Positions 11,632-23,853 of a stretch of DNA of 64,000 nucleotides are shown piece after piece. The DNA is taken from contig NW_025064884.1 of assembly GCF_019112545.1 (NCBI RefSeq), positions 1,369,587 to 1,433,586 of the forward strand. Direction: 5' to 3'. The stretch is from Guyanagaster necrorhizus (taxonomy: Eukaryota > Basidiomycota > Agaricomycetes > Agaricales > Physalacriaceae). Below the pieces are notes generated by a model. The model was given only the letters and a program-made list of their open reading frames with translations, ran no database searches and was not told the origin of the DNA. Position 1 is the first letter of the stretch, and the number at the start of each line of letters is the position of its first letter. The translations under genes were made by a program, and so were the position numbers.

Positions 11632-12834
11632 CCAGCTTCGTTTGCCCAGGCGAGCGGAGAACTACGTAGAAGCGATATTATTCTGACTAGATCCATCTTA
11701 TTTACATGATTTCTGATTTCATCTTTCTTCATTCTACGTACTTGGGTTCGGGTATACCTGACGACTTGGCGTAGTTTACAGTTTAGATTTCTCGTCTCTC
11801 TAGACAGCCGCACATTCCTCAGATTTATAGATTCTCTTTCCCCAGGCCCACACGGGATTGTTTTTTTAATTCAATCTTACAGCCGTTTGCATACAGGTTA
11901 ACAATCAGGGACATTTTTGCGGATGATGAAAGAAAAAGCAATCGATCTTCATCACTGTAGACGGGGGTTCCGAGATCGCCGAAATAGCCATAAACCAGCC
12001 CATAACCGCCATAACAACATCTTACACTGACAGTCCCTTAAACTATGGTTTATTACGAAGTCGTAGTCGCTCTCTTCGCTTGTATAAAAGTCGCATTACT
12101 GTCAAGCTCTATACAAATGACTGTAGAGTAATAAGCGTAACATTATGGTCTACGTTCCTGAAAACTTGGTATGTGTATGACATCTTTCCAACATCTCAGG
12201 TAGTCGTATGGAAAGTGAAAATTAACTGGTCCAAACCGAAGCCAGCAATATTCAAATGAAGAGTTTTCTGGGTATACCTCATCACCTGAATTATGCATGC
12301 TCGCGCGAGAATCATATTACAGGACAGTGAGTGACAGCAATTTCGTAGCTAAGGTAAGTTAGGTAGGGGCATTGTTGATCGTCCTCATCAAAAAAGTGCG
12401 TACAAGGTTCGACGAGGAGAAAATCCAACTAGGAAATTGCATTTCGAGAGAAGGGGAACGGGGAGAGCATAAGTAAGAAAACGAAAGGACCACCCGCTAG
12501 ATAGGCGAAAGAGAGTAAAGATATGATACGATATTCGCACACAAGTTAATGGAATAAACAGGTATTTTCTGAATAATTAAGGAAAAAGGGAAGAATGAAA
12601 AAGGATGGAATGAAAACACGAAGGTGATAAAGAAATGACAACCAATAGCCCAAGGGGGTGGTTCTCTGGCTCAAAGAGAAAATTCCAAACCAAAAACCAA
12701 CCCCAAGCCCCCAGATGCAGTGCGACTGGGAATACCCCTTTTTCGATTCATCGCATCCGACAGTGGGTAGGAGGTGAAGGGGAAGGGGTATCCTTGAATT
12801 ACGATCCAATCCATAGTTGAAGAAGAAATACCAT
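11632..12834. other. convergent intergenic region
   Basis: About 1.2 kb between the 3' ends of the MFS gene and the RRM gene. AT-rich in the middle; no ORF with recognisable content. It probably contains the long 3' UTR of the RRM gene. Confidence 0.5.
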
Positions 12835-15049
12835 CTATGCCGTCATCGGCTCGACGTTGGCGGCGTCATCCCCATCCCCACTCTCAACGCCCTCCATATC
12901 TTCGGGAGCGCCCACAGCCGACGCAGACCTCCGTCCACCAGATGCCCCTTGTGGTCCTGATCTCGGAGGGTTCGCGCACCGATCCTTCCCATGCGCGACT
13001 CTCAAGTTGGCATATTCGGGCTTACTCTTGATGGCCTCAATGGCCTTGATCGCGTTGGATATGTTCGTAAAGTTGACAAAGGCACAGTTCCTGTTATACA
13101 CTTAGTCGATGATTATCCTGGAGAACGAGGACACATACTTTTCCTTGAGAAAGTTGACCAGCTCGATGTCACCATATTCTCCAAAGTCCCTCTTCAGTCG
13201 CTCCTCCGTGAACGTCTCAAAGTCCTCGACGTTTCCAATGTACACATTCCTCGTGGCGCCCGAGTGAACGGCAAGAGCCAAGGTAGGGGGAAGAGCGCCG
13301 GAATTCTTTCCCCATCCAATCTTCAGCCGCCTGTTGTTGATTGTCATGCCCTGGTATGATGCCACCTGGAAGAATGTGAAGGCCGCAGCAGGGTCGACAA
13401 ATGTGACGAACTGAAAAAAGATTAGTGTCAGTAAGTGATATGGCGGCACAGACGCACAGCGATATGCTTATCCTGCATGTATCGTATGCTCTGCAGGACA
13501 CCACCCCTGATCGAATTGCACAGGTCCTCGGTCGAGGTCTCTGGGTGGATATTACCCAGATAAACGGTTCGGTTCAATCCTTGCATGCCTGCTCCAGCAC
13601 CGGCAGCCATGAGCGCGTCTACAGACGGCGAGAAGGGATTATAGGGGCTGAAGGGGTTGTTGAATCCATTCGGGTTGGCACTCATTGGCGAGTGCATAGC
13701 CGTCTGAGGCGAAGCCGTCTGAGCGATCAAAGACTGGGCAGCAGCAGCTTGCGCCTGTTGGGCGGCGGCCTGCTGCGATTTGGGAATATAAGCGCATCGG
13801 TCCTTGCCGTAGTTGACACGTTTGCCTGCCCAGTTCGGTTCCGTAGGAAGCGTATTAACAACCTAATCGAATGTCAGTACCCTAATTCAATAGCAGAATT
13901 CTGTACTACATGCCTTGGTGGCAATCGCAATGCTCAAAAAGTGAACGAAGCCAATGTTCTTGTCCCGGACGATTTTAACCTGGTCAATCAAGCCAAACCT
14001 GCTTAACTCATCACGCAGCTGCTCCTCTGTCATATTCTCATCTAATCCGCCGAGATATACATTCCGGCTGGCATTGCTCTGACTGATTGCTAAGGCTACC
14101 TGGGCGGGGACTGGGCTGGGTTTACCCCAGCCGATCTTGAGCTCCTGTCCGTGGAGTGCGAGCTTCTTGATGGTGGCATCCGCGTGAAAAGCAGCAGCAG
14201 TACCGCCATCAAGGAAGGAAAGGAAAACGCAAGATTTTTCTGGAAGAACGCGGATAGATTCTAGGGGCCCGAAATGGACGAGGTTCAGGAGTTCGTCAAC
14301 GGACGCAGTGGCGGGAAGATTTCCAATGTACACCGTACGTCCCTGGAGGGTTCCTGAAGACGCCGAGAGGGCGGCAGAGAGGGCGGCAGCTGGTGTGTAG
14401 GCATGAGCAGCATGAATGTTGAGAGATGGCAGACGCTGTTGCCCGAAACCCTGTAGTTCATGAGATAAGCAAATTAACAAGATACGCAACCCACACACCT
14501 GGGAAAAATTGGGCATTTGACCATTGTATGGGAACCCTAGCATGTTCATTGACGGAATCCCAAGTCCCAACATGTTGTATGTACCAAAGCCACCATACGG
14601 CGACGCTCCCCCGGGACTCGGCTGCTGCTGCTGTTGTTGAGCGAATCCAGCTGCAGAATTGGGGCTGAGCTGGCCACCCATACCTGATCCATTCGTCTGA
14701 GTGTTGATGGAAAGTGGCGGGGTCGAGTAAAGCTGGTTCGGGCCAAAAGGGGTCGCAGAAGGAGACGTGTTGAAGCCAGGCTGGGCCATGCCAGCTTGAG
14801 GACCATAGCCGTAATTGGCAAAGGCGTCGTGGGGCGACGAGCCAGTAGGAGATCCGGCGGTATTTTGAGAAAAGGGAGGTGACCAGCGGGCCTTTTTGGC
14901 ATCAGGACCGCCAACTGGCTCCATGGAGCGCTACCACAGGTAAGATATGGTGAAAAGACAGAAAATTTGAGGAAGAAACATACCTTCATCATGTCGATTT
15001 CAAAACCGTAAGGATACTGAGAATCAAAGGCAGTCTGTGCACCGTCCAT
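12835..15049 (-). CDS. four-RRM RNA-binding protein, Nrd1/MSSP-like
   Basis: Six exons (14984-15049, 14499-14930, 13914-14450, 13458-13862, 13139-13410, 12835-13090) give 655 residues. The first ~200 residues are low-complexity (Pro, Gly, Gln, Ser, with a QQQQQQ run), followed by four RRMs: [15 protein letters not shown] (RNP2 of RRM1) with [24 protein letters not shown] with [23 protein letters not shown] with HIAFVTFV; and [15 protein letters not shown] with NCAFVNFT. A glutamine/alanine-rich linker separates RRM2 and RRM3. The repeated H/YGKDRC element after RRM2 and RRM4, and GWGK after RRM1 and RRM3, are typical of the Nrd1 group, whose fission-yeast member binds cdc4 mRNA and restrains differentiation. 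A role in mRNA stability is inferred. Intron 13863-13913 has a GC donor. The 5' flank (15050-15650) is purine-rich on the plus strand and likely the 5' UTR/promoter. Confidence 0.93.
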
Positions 15050-16659
15050 GATGAAAAGAAGGGAAAGGACAGAAAGGGGGCAGGAAAAGAGTTAGAAAAG
15101 CGTAACGCAAAGGAATGTATGCGCAAAGGAGTGACAGGTGTGGGTGAAAAAAGACACGCACAAGAAAAAAAGAGTGGGATATAAAATATCAGTATCAACT
15201 CTAGCACATGCAGAAATCTCGTCAAAGGATGAGCAAGGACGAAATAAAAGTCAATGAGAACTGCAAGAATGCCTCCAAAACGAACTAAATCGCTCGAAGA
15301 GACGGTAAGGAAGGTGCTATCCGAAGACAACGAATGCTGAAAATTGTCCCACGATCCACATACTGCGCACGGGCCACCTGCGGCCCGGCCGCCGATCCCG
15401 AAATGCGAACAAGGGTCGAAGTTGCGGAAAAACAAGGTGGTATTGATGGTTGAGTTCACTAGTTCACTACGTTGGGACGAGAGGAAGACAGAACAGGGTA
15501 TCAACGAAAGGGAATACAGTAGGTACAAGCAATGGGTACGAGGTGTAATACTTAAGAGACAGCAGCGGCGTGGTGAATACAACGGACAGTGGACATTGAG
15601 AGGCAATTCGTGAGAGGGAGAAGAAAGATGCAAATTCAGAGGCGGACATACGATTTTGGGAAGGAAAATGAACTGGACTTCAGCTAGTAGTCAGCGACAA
15701 TTTACATTAAATTTACAACACGATACAGACACGGTAAATTTAAAGAAGATCCCGATGCCGAAGAACTCTGGAATCATCAAGGGAAAAATATACGATACCC
15801 GAGTCGCTAGAATGATCGTTTTCAGCCTAAGAAGAGGATCCGTCACCGAGCCCAGTCTAGAATATACGCAGACATGCGGTCAGTCACCGGTTCGGAGCTA
15901 GGGATATCAATTTCGACTATGACTACTATCCGAGAGAGCGCCCAAATCCCAAAATTCCCGATGTCATATCATAAAAGCAATTTTAGGACCGCCCGTCCGG
16001 GAGGATTCCGATTCTTGTTGAAGCTGACACAACCTCCAAAGTGGTCACTCTCAGTGCACAGTGAGATGAGGGTGTAGCAAGTTAAAGAATGCAAAAGATG
16101 GTCTTTACAGTGCTTGGTGATTATGAGGTCGCTAAGCACACCTCTTTCGGTTGCCGACCCAGCCTAGGCACCTAATGGATGACAGTGAACGAAGGAGGGG
16201 TACCATCGACTGGTAATCATTGACGAATAGGGTATACTAGGTTTACTTCAATTTGAGTGAAGCAGGAGCGGTGTTTTATGCTACCATACTATTCCATTCC
16301 TTTCCGACGGCAGAATAGTCCTTTTTAAGATCACTGAGTTACGTCCAGTCGGGTGAAGGTTGTCCAGTCGAGGTAGAGTCTGAGAAACGTCTTCGTCTGG
16401 TTCCTCTTGGAGAATAATCGCAGAAGAACGACAGTCTCCAACCAGGTGACCGCAGTGTTAACCGGCCGGCAGCGGGATTCTATCATTCCAACGGAGCCTT
16501 CCGAGTCAACATCTTCTGACATTATGCCGGAAAGGACGAACACTCGCAAACGCGGTAGAAGAGTGACGGCATCCGCAGAAGGAACGGTGCGTCTGATCGT
16601 GAGTTTGTCGAAAAATGACCTCGCAAAGGTTTCGAGAAGGAATGTTCAAGTCGGATATC
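15050..16659. other. 5' UTR/promoter of the RRM gene and intergenic DNA
   Basis: The first ~600 bp are strongly pyrimidine-rich on the minus strand, as in fungal 5' leaders. A 214-codon frame at 14989-15633 (-) covers this leader and has a composition (Leu/Ser/Pro) expected of such tracts, so I do not treat it as a gene. The rest shows nothing. Confidence 0.5.
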
Positions 16660-17894
16660 TTACAAGGTAGGTGTTAAGCATATGGTGCTCAATATGCACT
16701 CCGTCAACACCAAACCGTGGATAAATCTTAGTCTTGTTGAAGGGCAATAGAATCGATCAATAAGATTCCGGATTGCCGTAAACGTATTGTCGACGTCGAA
16801 CTCTTTGTTAAAAGTCCATCCGTCGAAGAACAGTGTTGACAGAGCAGGGGTTGTGAGCTGATTGAGTACTTGGAAGGATGGGCGCTGATGAGTTAACCGC
16901 ATTGAAAAGTTTAGCAAACGAAGCTCGCGACAGATAACCTGGGCTTGCTCCTCATCAATGAGGCTCGTGTCCCATGACTCGCATCTCAAATGGCACTCCT
17001 CGATATTAGGCATTGATCGAAGTTGGTCCACGATCTCCAATGCAGATGGATGTGCATCATGAAGAAAGGCGTGATCGCTTCTGAAACCAATAATCTGATT
17101 CCAGGGCAAAGTAAACGACCGTGAAGGATACTTGATGTCCATCACTTCTATCGTCCGTAGCTTAGGCGCACCATCAAACAGCACCGTTCCTTCTAGCTCA
17201 CTCATCTCTCCACCGTCGGTAGAAAGAAGGATCAGGTGCTCAGGGATGGGAAGGATAACCGTAACGGTGGCAGGGATGAAAATGCAGCAAAGAACATGGC
17301 TAGGAAGAGAACCTGTATTCTCTCCGAAGCCGAGAAAAGAGGGGCAATCAAAGCTTCGGGGAGCTCATGGGAGTTACTTTCTTCCGCGTCACGATGAATC
17401 ATTACAGTCAAACGATGCTGCTTCGAACGAGCAAGCTGTCGACTCAGGAGACGCATATATCGATACGTGCGCATGAAGAAATTATTGTCCGTAACGATAA
17501 CGTTTAGGTATGAGCAGAGCTCCGGGAAAGACAGGACGACTTCTCTGACAGTTTCGTAGAAAATTCGGCAGAGTATTCCAGACGGAAGGCTCCTGACGAG
17601 ACTGAGGAGTTTCTTCCTGAAATTTATGGCATCAGAAAGCTTCTCTCGCTCCGCCAAGATGTGCTCTACTTCGTTGTCGATTAAGGAGACCTGCTGCAAG
17701 AATGTGGTTTGCAATTCTCCAAGATTGACAACTCGGGAATCAAGAGCGGTCATGCACTCTGAATATTCGTCTATCATTCCTTTTAAAGTGGCAGCTTCAG
17801 CGGGCAACGTTTCCTCGTTCCGGCGCGTCAGATGCGCCAAATTGCTGTTTTCCAATGCATTATCGGAAAAAGTGGATGTAGCACGGAAAGTCAT
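16660..17894 (-). pseudogene. F-box/LRR-type protein gene with one unexplained frame change
   Basis: The ATG at 17892-17894 opens a coiled-coil segment (TLKGMIDEYSECMTALDSRV ... VEHILAEREKL) and a degenerate F-box (LLSLVRSLPSGILCRIFYETV), the usual plan of expanded basidiomycete F-box proteins that recruit substrates to SCF ubiquitin ligases. This frame stops at 17232. The second half continues in another frame from about 17260 (HLILLSTDGGEMSELEG, APKLRTIEVMDIKYPSRSF, LPWNQI) to the stop at 16660 with LRR-like content. The CRxWR motif after the F-box seems lost. A 73 bp intron with a poor GTTCTC donor could bridge the halves; a one-base frameshift is the simpler explanation. Confidence 0.6.
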
Positions 17895-18347
17895 GATCTG
17901 GGCAAGTGCAACCTCCAGAGCAAGGCTTCCATTGCGAAGGACAATTCAGCTGAGCCATTGCGTCAATACCTGGAGAATATCTGGACACAAAAGTGGTCAG
18001 AAACACTGTAAGATAAACAAAGGAGCAAAACGGGTACATTGCAATTTGACCGATGGGTTTTGGGACAAAATAGAAGCCTTCCAAGTTCCGAATAGATTTA
18101 CCTGAAGCTGTCTGAGAGTCCCACAAAGCCTGAGCAACATTTCGCACCCACCGTGACCAGACAAAGGTATGAAACCTGCTGCTAGAGTGGCCAAGTGGTA
18201 GTTGACGTAAAAAATTCGGAATTCGGACCGACTACGCGTCTCGCTGACAAACCAGTGAACAATGTCCATTGTCTATTACCTATTTTGGATATCAACGTCG
18301 ACGACGACGATGAGCAAAGCATCCCACAACGCAGAGCAGGCATATCT

Positions 18348-19621
18348 ATGATGGCGTACTCGATAATTCTGGGCATGATTGGCTGGTCTGTCCTGCCCGA
18401 CTTTGCTACCACACACGCGCTCCGTTTCATTCATGGACAAATGAAGAATCCACCGGCGCCACGTACTCCGCTGTACGTCCAGCACTATCGTTACACCTTC
18501 GCGTTCGTCGTGCTGGCGTATCTTCTGTACAACCTTATCCAAGGTTCCAGCTCGGTACCTCCCAACTTTTACCAGATTCTGGGGGTCCCGCATGACGTTG
18601 ACGACAATGGACTGAAGCTTGCTTTTCGTCAGTTCGCGAAGCGGTACCACCCGGATAAGCCTGGCATTGGCCCTGAGGGCGCCGAGATGTTCATGAGGGT
18701 TCGTGATGCGTTTGAGGCTTTGAAGAATCCAGTCGTCCGGTTCGCGTACGATAGGTATGATGTGCCTCACATTGCTTCTAGGTGGTACTGAAATATCCTA
18801 GGTTCGGACCTGATGTCCTGCTTTGGCAGCAGCTTTCGACGCCAAAGGAGTACCTGAGGCAAGGCCTCATGCAGTCTTCGGGTTTTCACATCGTCAGCGG
18901 TCTTGTCTTGGTCTTCTACTCTTCTATCGGTCGGGAGAGCCCGGTCAAATTTGTAGGTTTGCATGTTACCATGGGAGGATGCTATCTAACTTCAGACTAG
19001 TGGCGTTATATTCTTTATGCCGTTTTCCTCTTCTCTGAGATCGCATTATTGGTATCACCATCACCTTCCACCCTCCTGTCGAACCCGACCATCCTCCATT
19101 CATTCTTTCCCCAACGTGTCACGTTTCAACATGTTCTCTTTTTGCACCAACTCTTCTTCTCTTTGAGCGTTGCTGTTAGTCGTGTCGCGCCTAGGCTTTT
19201 CCCCGAGCCTCCTGATCAAACTGTCGTTGAACTTGAGAAACTCCACACCCTTGCCGGCATGGCGGATCGCGAGGCTTCTCTGCTTTTGCATACGGAGCTT
19301 CATTCCGTGCATCCCGCTGCCAGCTTCTCGGAACGGATCCCGCTATCTCGTATGAGACCGCTTCTTGAGCCGTCGTCCGACGTGATGGACGAGCTCTCGA
19401 AGGAGATGGAGAATATGATTATAGAAACAAATGTCAAGAAGGACGCTGGGCCACTGAAGAGTATGTGGGAGGCTGCGGTGCAGAAGGGACACAATTCTGC
19501 CCCTGACATCGTAGAGCCAAAGTGGGAGGACTTTAGCAAAAATTTACCGTCACCTAGGCCATCGCCACCTCCTCGAATTCCCTGTAACAATTATACCAGG
19601 GCCAGAAGTGTCAGTTACTAG
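18348..19621 (+). CDS. membrane-anchored J-domain (DnaJ/Hsp40) protein
   Basis: Co-chaperone that stimulates Hsp70 ATPase through its J domain. Exons 18348-18754, 18802-18952 and 19001-19621 give 392 residues. The N-terminus (MMAYSIILGMIGWSVLP) is hydrophobic; TFAFVVLAYLLYNLIQ forms a membrane helix; then comes the J domain, NFYQILGVPHDVDD through RYHPDKPGIG (HPD tripeptide present) to DAFEALKNPVVRFAYDR. Downstream are three more hydrophobic stretches (HIVSGLVLVFYSSIG, WRYILYAVFLFSEIALL, VLFLHQLFFSLSVAVS) and a hydrophilic proline-rich tail (SPRPSPPPR). The mid-chain J domain between membrane helices suggests an endomembrane protein, likely ER; this is inferred. The frame is open upstream to 18195 but the first ATG pair is 18348/18351. 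Confidence 0.88.
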
Positions 19622-19935
19622 CCGTCTTGCTCTCATTGTATTATCATTTCTAGATGCAAAATAACTTGCCAATCTCTTATATCAGAACGAAGATGTTATC
19701 ATGCGCTGATAACAGCGAAGAATCTCGACGTCACGGACCAGTGGCATGTCTTCTGAAGCCTTATCGACCAGGGTCCCTAAACAAACATGTCGTAGCTTGA
19801 AAGGCTGTAGCTCCAAGCATTACAGAAAAAGAAAAGGGCCAGCCACTTTGCCTGGTGGCCTCAAAGAGCCTTTTGTCGGCCTCCGTCGTTGTGCCGATAC
19901 CACAATCGCCTTTGTTCCAGCCGGATTTCATATAA

Positions 19936-20400
19936 ATGGTCGTCTTCAAAGTGAAGCGCGGCCAGCAAATAACCATGAGCTATTCATACCCAACTCTCCT
20001 CCTCACAGATGTCGCTACCGCTGAGGCCGTTTCCTCCGGCGCATACCCATTAATGATCTCCGACCTCTTTCCCTCTGCCATCCTTTTGGATAGCGCGTTG
20101 CCGTCTTCATCCAGGGTTGAAGACAAGAAAGCTACGAGTGGCAGCTGCGTCGAAAAAGAGACTAAGCAGAAATGCGCGCCTGATAGAGGCTTCTTTCAGC
20201 GATTCATGCTCTGGTGGAAGGGAAAAGATGATGGGGACGGCGACAACCGGGGAAATAGCGTTATGCATACTTTCTTGGATGGAACTATTGCATCACCATC
20301 GGCACTCTTCTTGGCTTCAACGCGCTCGTTAGATGCGTACGAATGGGCGTTAGATGTTAGTGGACGGAGGGGCAGTTTCCAGTTGTATCTGTCTACTTGA
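19936..20400 (+). CDS. hypothetical protein, single exon, 154 aa
   Basis: ATG at 19936, placed within tataaatgg, starts an uninterrupted frame to a stop at 20398-20400. The product begins MVVFKVKRGQQ, has a central Ser/Ala-rich region, an aromatic-basic patch (RFMLWWKGKDDGDGDN) and no signal peptide or membrane helix. I do not recognise a family. It lies between the J-domain gene and the siderophore transporter promoter on the same strand. It could be a chance ORF; length and codon regularity are the only support. Confidence 0.35.
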   Translation: MVVFKVKRGQQITMSYSYPTLLLTDVATAEAVSSGAYPLMISDLFPSAILLDSALPSSSRVEDKKATSGSCVEKETKQKCAPDRGFFQRFMLWWKGKDDGDGDNRGNSVMHTFLDGTIASPSALFLASTRSLDAYEWALDVSGRRGSFQLYLST

Positions 20401-20689
20401 TTGGAAGGTCCTTGACAGACACCGTCATTAATGATACATCGCTCATTCAGGAGCGCAACTCAGAATTGTATTAGTTGCAGGCACGAACGCCTACCTTACG
20501 ACATACGCATCCTAACCACTCCTCTTCTGCACAAAGGTTGTCTCATCGGTACCACAATCAAAGAAGGGCCAAAGATATCCAGATACCTAGGCTGTGATTA
20601 GCTTATTTCACGCTATACGGCCGATGTCCACAATGGATAATTAAAGTGGAACAGGCTCTTCTACATCTTGTCTACATCTGCCAAGCGTT

Positions 20690-20870
20690 GCCAAGAGATA
20701 AAGCCAAGAATAAGTGGATCAGGTTGCGATCTTATTGGACTAACATCAAGTCGCCAAGCCTTCTTGACTGATAGCGCTCAATCTGATAAGATTCTGGAAG
20801 AATTAATCTGATTAGATTCCGTCATTTTCGCGTTATCGGAGGACTGTCGGCCTAGCAGATAACTGTCTGG
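20690..20870 (+). promoter_or_regulatory. GATA-factor site cluster upstream of siderophore transporter, including ATCTGATAA
   Basis: ATCTGATAA at 20781-20789 matches the ATCWGATAA consensus of fungal iron-regulatory GATA factors (SreA/Urbs1/Fep1/Sre1 group). A near match, ATCTGATTA, follows at 20806-20814, and AGATAA cores occur at 20696-20701 and 20857-20862. They sit about 400-560 bp upstream of the transporter ATG at 21260. In this class of promoter such sites mediate repression when iron is plentiful. Binding is inferred, not shown. Confidence 0.6.
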
Positions 20871-21259
20871 GCTTAAGGAACCTCTCATGGATTGTCCGCT
20901 TCGAAAGGCATTATTCTAGGGGGCTGCTCCAAATCTGTGGGAATACTTAGGGAATACTAATGTCTTTACTTGTTATTCAAGCCTTCTTTTACATTCTGAC
21001 CTCCATTTCTTTCAGGCGCAACTAAGGGAACAAGTGCTACCGAGACGCGTACACTCCACCCTTGCTTCACCCAACCTGCAGGTCCCGTTCCTTGAGATTC
21101 GGAATTCGGCGCAGGTTCAGCCTAACGTCAAACACGCATGGGGATGATCAACGGAGATGGACTGAAGCTCTTGCATTATATAAAGTACAGCAATTTCAGT
21201 GGACCACCAGGAAGATCACAGTTGATTGTCCCCCTTCGATTCTTGACTTCGAAGCCTCC

Positions 21260-23688
21260 ATGGCCGCCGTCGAGGAAATCAAGTCCCAAACCGGATCCGA
21301 AAGCTCCATCGAGCAGAAAGCCGACACCATTCAGGCTCCCAAGTCCAAGTCAAAGCCTGAGGTCGCAGGTGTCGCCCGTATCGAAGCTCTGTACAAGGTC
21401 TTTGGCGGTAAAAATGGCGCACCGCTGTGGATTCTTTACCTCAGCATCGCGCTCATTGCGTATGTCTACTCCCTCGATTCCAACACTACGAGCAGCTTTT
21501 TACCTTTCGCTACATCTGCCTTCGAGTCGCATGCGTCAATTGGAACTATATCAGTTGCTGCTGATATTATAGGCGCCGTAGGGAAGCCTTTTATTGCCAA
21601 AATTGCGGATATCACGTCGAGACCGAGAGCTTACGTTTTCTCTCTTTGTTTTGTTGGTGATTTTCTATTGTGTTCCTGGCAAGTATATTGACACTGTAGC
21701 ACAGTACATTCTCGGATATATCGTGATCGCTTCCTCATCCACAGTAGGTGCAGTCTGTGCTGGAGAGGTGTTGTACACGATTGGGAGGACCGGTTTAGAT
21801 TTGGTATGTCTAACACTTTGCAAAGGTCTTGTCCTGTGGACTGACAGACCTGTCCCAGGTGACGGACATCATTGTCGCTGATTTGTCTCCATTAAAATGG
21901 AGAGGCTTCGCAACAGCTCTCCCCTCTTCTCCATACATCATCAACGCTTTTGTCGCCGCCGAAATCACCAATGGCTTTATTCCTGGAAAATGGCGGTGGG
22001 GTTATGGAATCTTTATCGTGAGCTTCGTTATTTCCATCCCTTTCATCCATTTCTCATCGAAGGTTTTCATAGATCATGCTTCCGGTTGTAATGGCGCCTG
22101 CTCTTACTGTATTATTCTGGGCAGAATACAAGGCCAAACGCGACGGCACGGTGTCCATCGCGTCCAGTGCTTGGGAACGGCGTCACGAAGGCTCTGACGA
22201 GAAAGTTACCTGGTACACCATTGCCCGGGATTTCGGCGACCATGTCGATATCATCGGTCTCATCATATTGGGTACTGCCTGGGCGTTGCTTTTCCTTCCA
22301 TTCACTCTCTACTCCGATGCAAAGGACGGATGGAAAAATCGTACGTATTATGATATTTTTAAAGAAGCCTGTTTTGACGATCTCGAGCAGCCAGCATGAT
22401 TGCCATGATCGTTGTAGGAGGTGTTTTACTATTCGTGTTTGCGGCGTATGAGAAATGGTTTGCTCGTTTCCCGCTTATGCCGACCCGTGTCCTTAATAGG
22501 ACTTTCCTTGGTGCGGTAACGGTCGATGTTCTCTACATGCTCTCTGGAAATATGAGATCTTTGTATTATTCGAGTTGGACGTGGGTTGTTAAGGACTGGT
22601 ACGTCTCTTCCTACCCGTCCACGCACGTTATATTTGCGGCACTGAGCTAAAGCAATCATTTGCAGGACAACTCGGGAGTGGACATATTTCAATAAGACGT
22701 TGACCGTCGGCCTTTGTGTTTTCGGTATCGTTGGAGGTCTGATTCAGCGTTACACTCATCGGTACAAGGTACGTGTGTCCCGCTGATCCCCTTCAGTTAT
22801 CACCGACATTGATATTCTAGGTGCTGCAATTCGCCGGTCTTTGCATTCGGATAATGTAACGTGGTTTTCAACCCAGAAAGCACTCAGTACTAAGTATCCT
22901 ACACAGCGGTATGGGCTTAACCTTCTACGCCAGAGGCGATAACGCAACGTAAATACCTTTTGCATCATATACATTCTCAATCTTAATCAATGCACTAGGG
23001 ATGTCGCCCTTGTTTGGACCCAGCTCCTCATTGCCATTGGTGGAGCATTCAGTGTCGTAGGCTCGCGCGTTGCCTCCCAGGCATCTGTACCACATGCCGA
23101 TCTCGCACAGGTGATTTCCCTGATATCTCTCTGGACTTCCCTTGGTGGTAGTGTTGGGTATGCCATTGCTGCTGCTGTCTGGACGTAAGTAATTTGTCTG
23201 TGAAGATGCTGTGCAATTGCTAAATACTTGGCCGTTTGCTGCTGGTAGAGGCAAAATGCCCGGATACCTCCACAAGCACCTTCCATACAAGACGGACGCC
23301 CAGATTGCTAAGATATTTGGGTCCATCAAGAGCGCTAGGAACCTCGAAGCGACGGACAGGACCAATGTCATTTACGGTGTGCATCAAGTAGTGCTCTGTA
23401 CCCGACTATTTCTTATTCACGGCAATTCGCATAGCATACAACGACACCGTATATCTCCTCTATCTTCCCGCTCTCATTCTCTGTTAGTCCTATACTGTTC
23501 TTCCACCGGACGGCTGATGACATCTTTCAGCTTTCCTCCCTCTTATAGTTTTGGTGTTCATGCGAAACTTCTACCTCGGCGATAACCAGAATGCTGTCCA
23601 GAACATTGGTATCGATGGCCGCGCTTTGGAGAATAATGAGGTTGACGAGAGGAAGGAAGAAGACGCCGAAAAGGGGTCAGCAAAGTAA
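21260..23688 (+). CDS. siderophore-iron transporter, MFS (SIT family)
   Basis: Imports ferric siderophores across the plasma membrane by proton symport. Twelve exons (21260-21652, 21705-21803, 21859-22017, 22073-22340, 22391-22598, 22666-22768, 22821-22855, 22907-22948, 22999-23184, 23249-23376, 23435-23482, 23531-23688) join in frame to 608 residues, the usual size. About 14 helices are countable. Family landmarks: LWILYLSIALIAYVYSLDSNT at TM1, SAFESHASIGTISVA, GEVLYTIGRTGLDLVTDI, IVADLSPLKWRG, KWRWGYGIF, PLMPTRVLNRTFLGAV, YYSSWTWVVKDW, GGSVGYAIAAAVWTGKMP near the C-terminus, and a final helix before RNFYLGDNQNAV. The N-terminus is charged, with no signal. An out-of-frame ATG at 21138 could act as an upstream ORF if transcription starts further up. 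The promoter contains an iron-type GATA site. Intact. Confidence 0.95.
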
Positions 23689-23853
23689 TCTTGCTTTTTC
23701 CTCTTATGATATTCAGTTTACGCATCAAGTTATTATGCATTTTTATTCATGTCTGTGCTAATGAAAATAATCGTCCGATCCTAGGCCTCTTTTGGACTTA
23801 TGACGAGGTGAGGTATAAAGAAAAACTGAGACTCTTGCGGAAGTCGCGGTCAT

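Noticed and set aside
13425..14006. 193-codon plus-strand frame
   Set aside because: Antisense shadow of RRM gene exons 3-5, which are certain from their RNP motifs.
14989..15633. 214-codon minus-strand open frame upstream of the RRM gene
   Set aside because: It covers a pyrimidine-rich 5' leader; Leu/Ser/Pro-rich composition and overlap with exon 1 of the RRM gene in another frame make it a composition artefact.
18276..18770. 164-codon minus-strand frame
   Set aside because: Lies antisense to the J domain, whose HPD motif and family match are clear.
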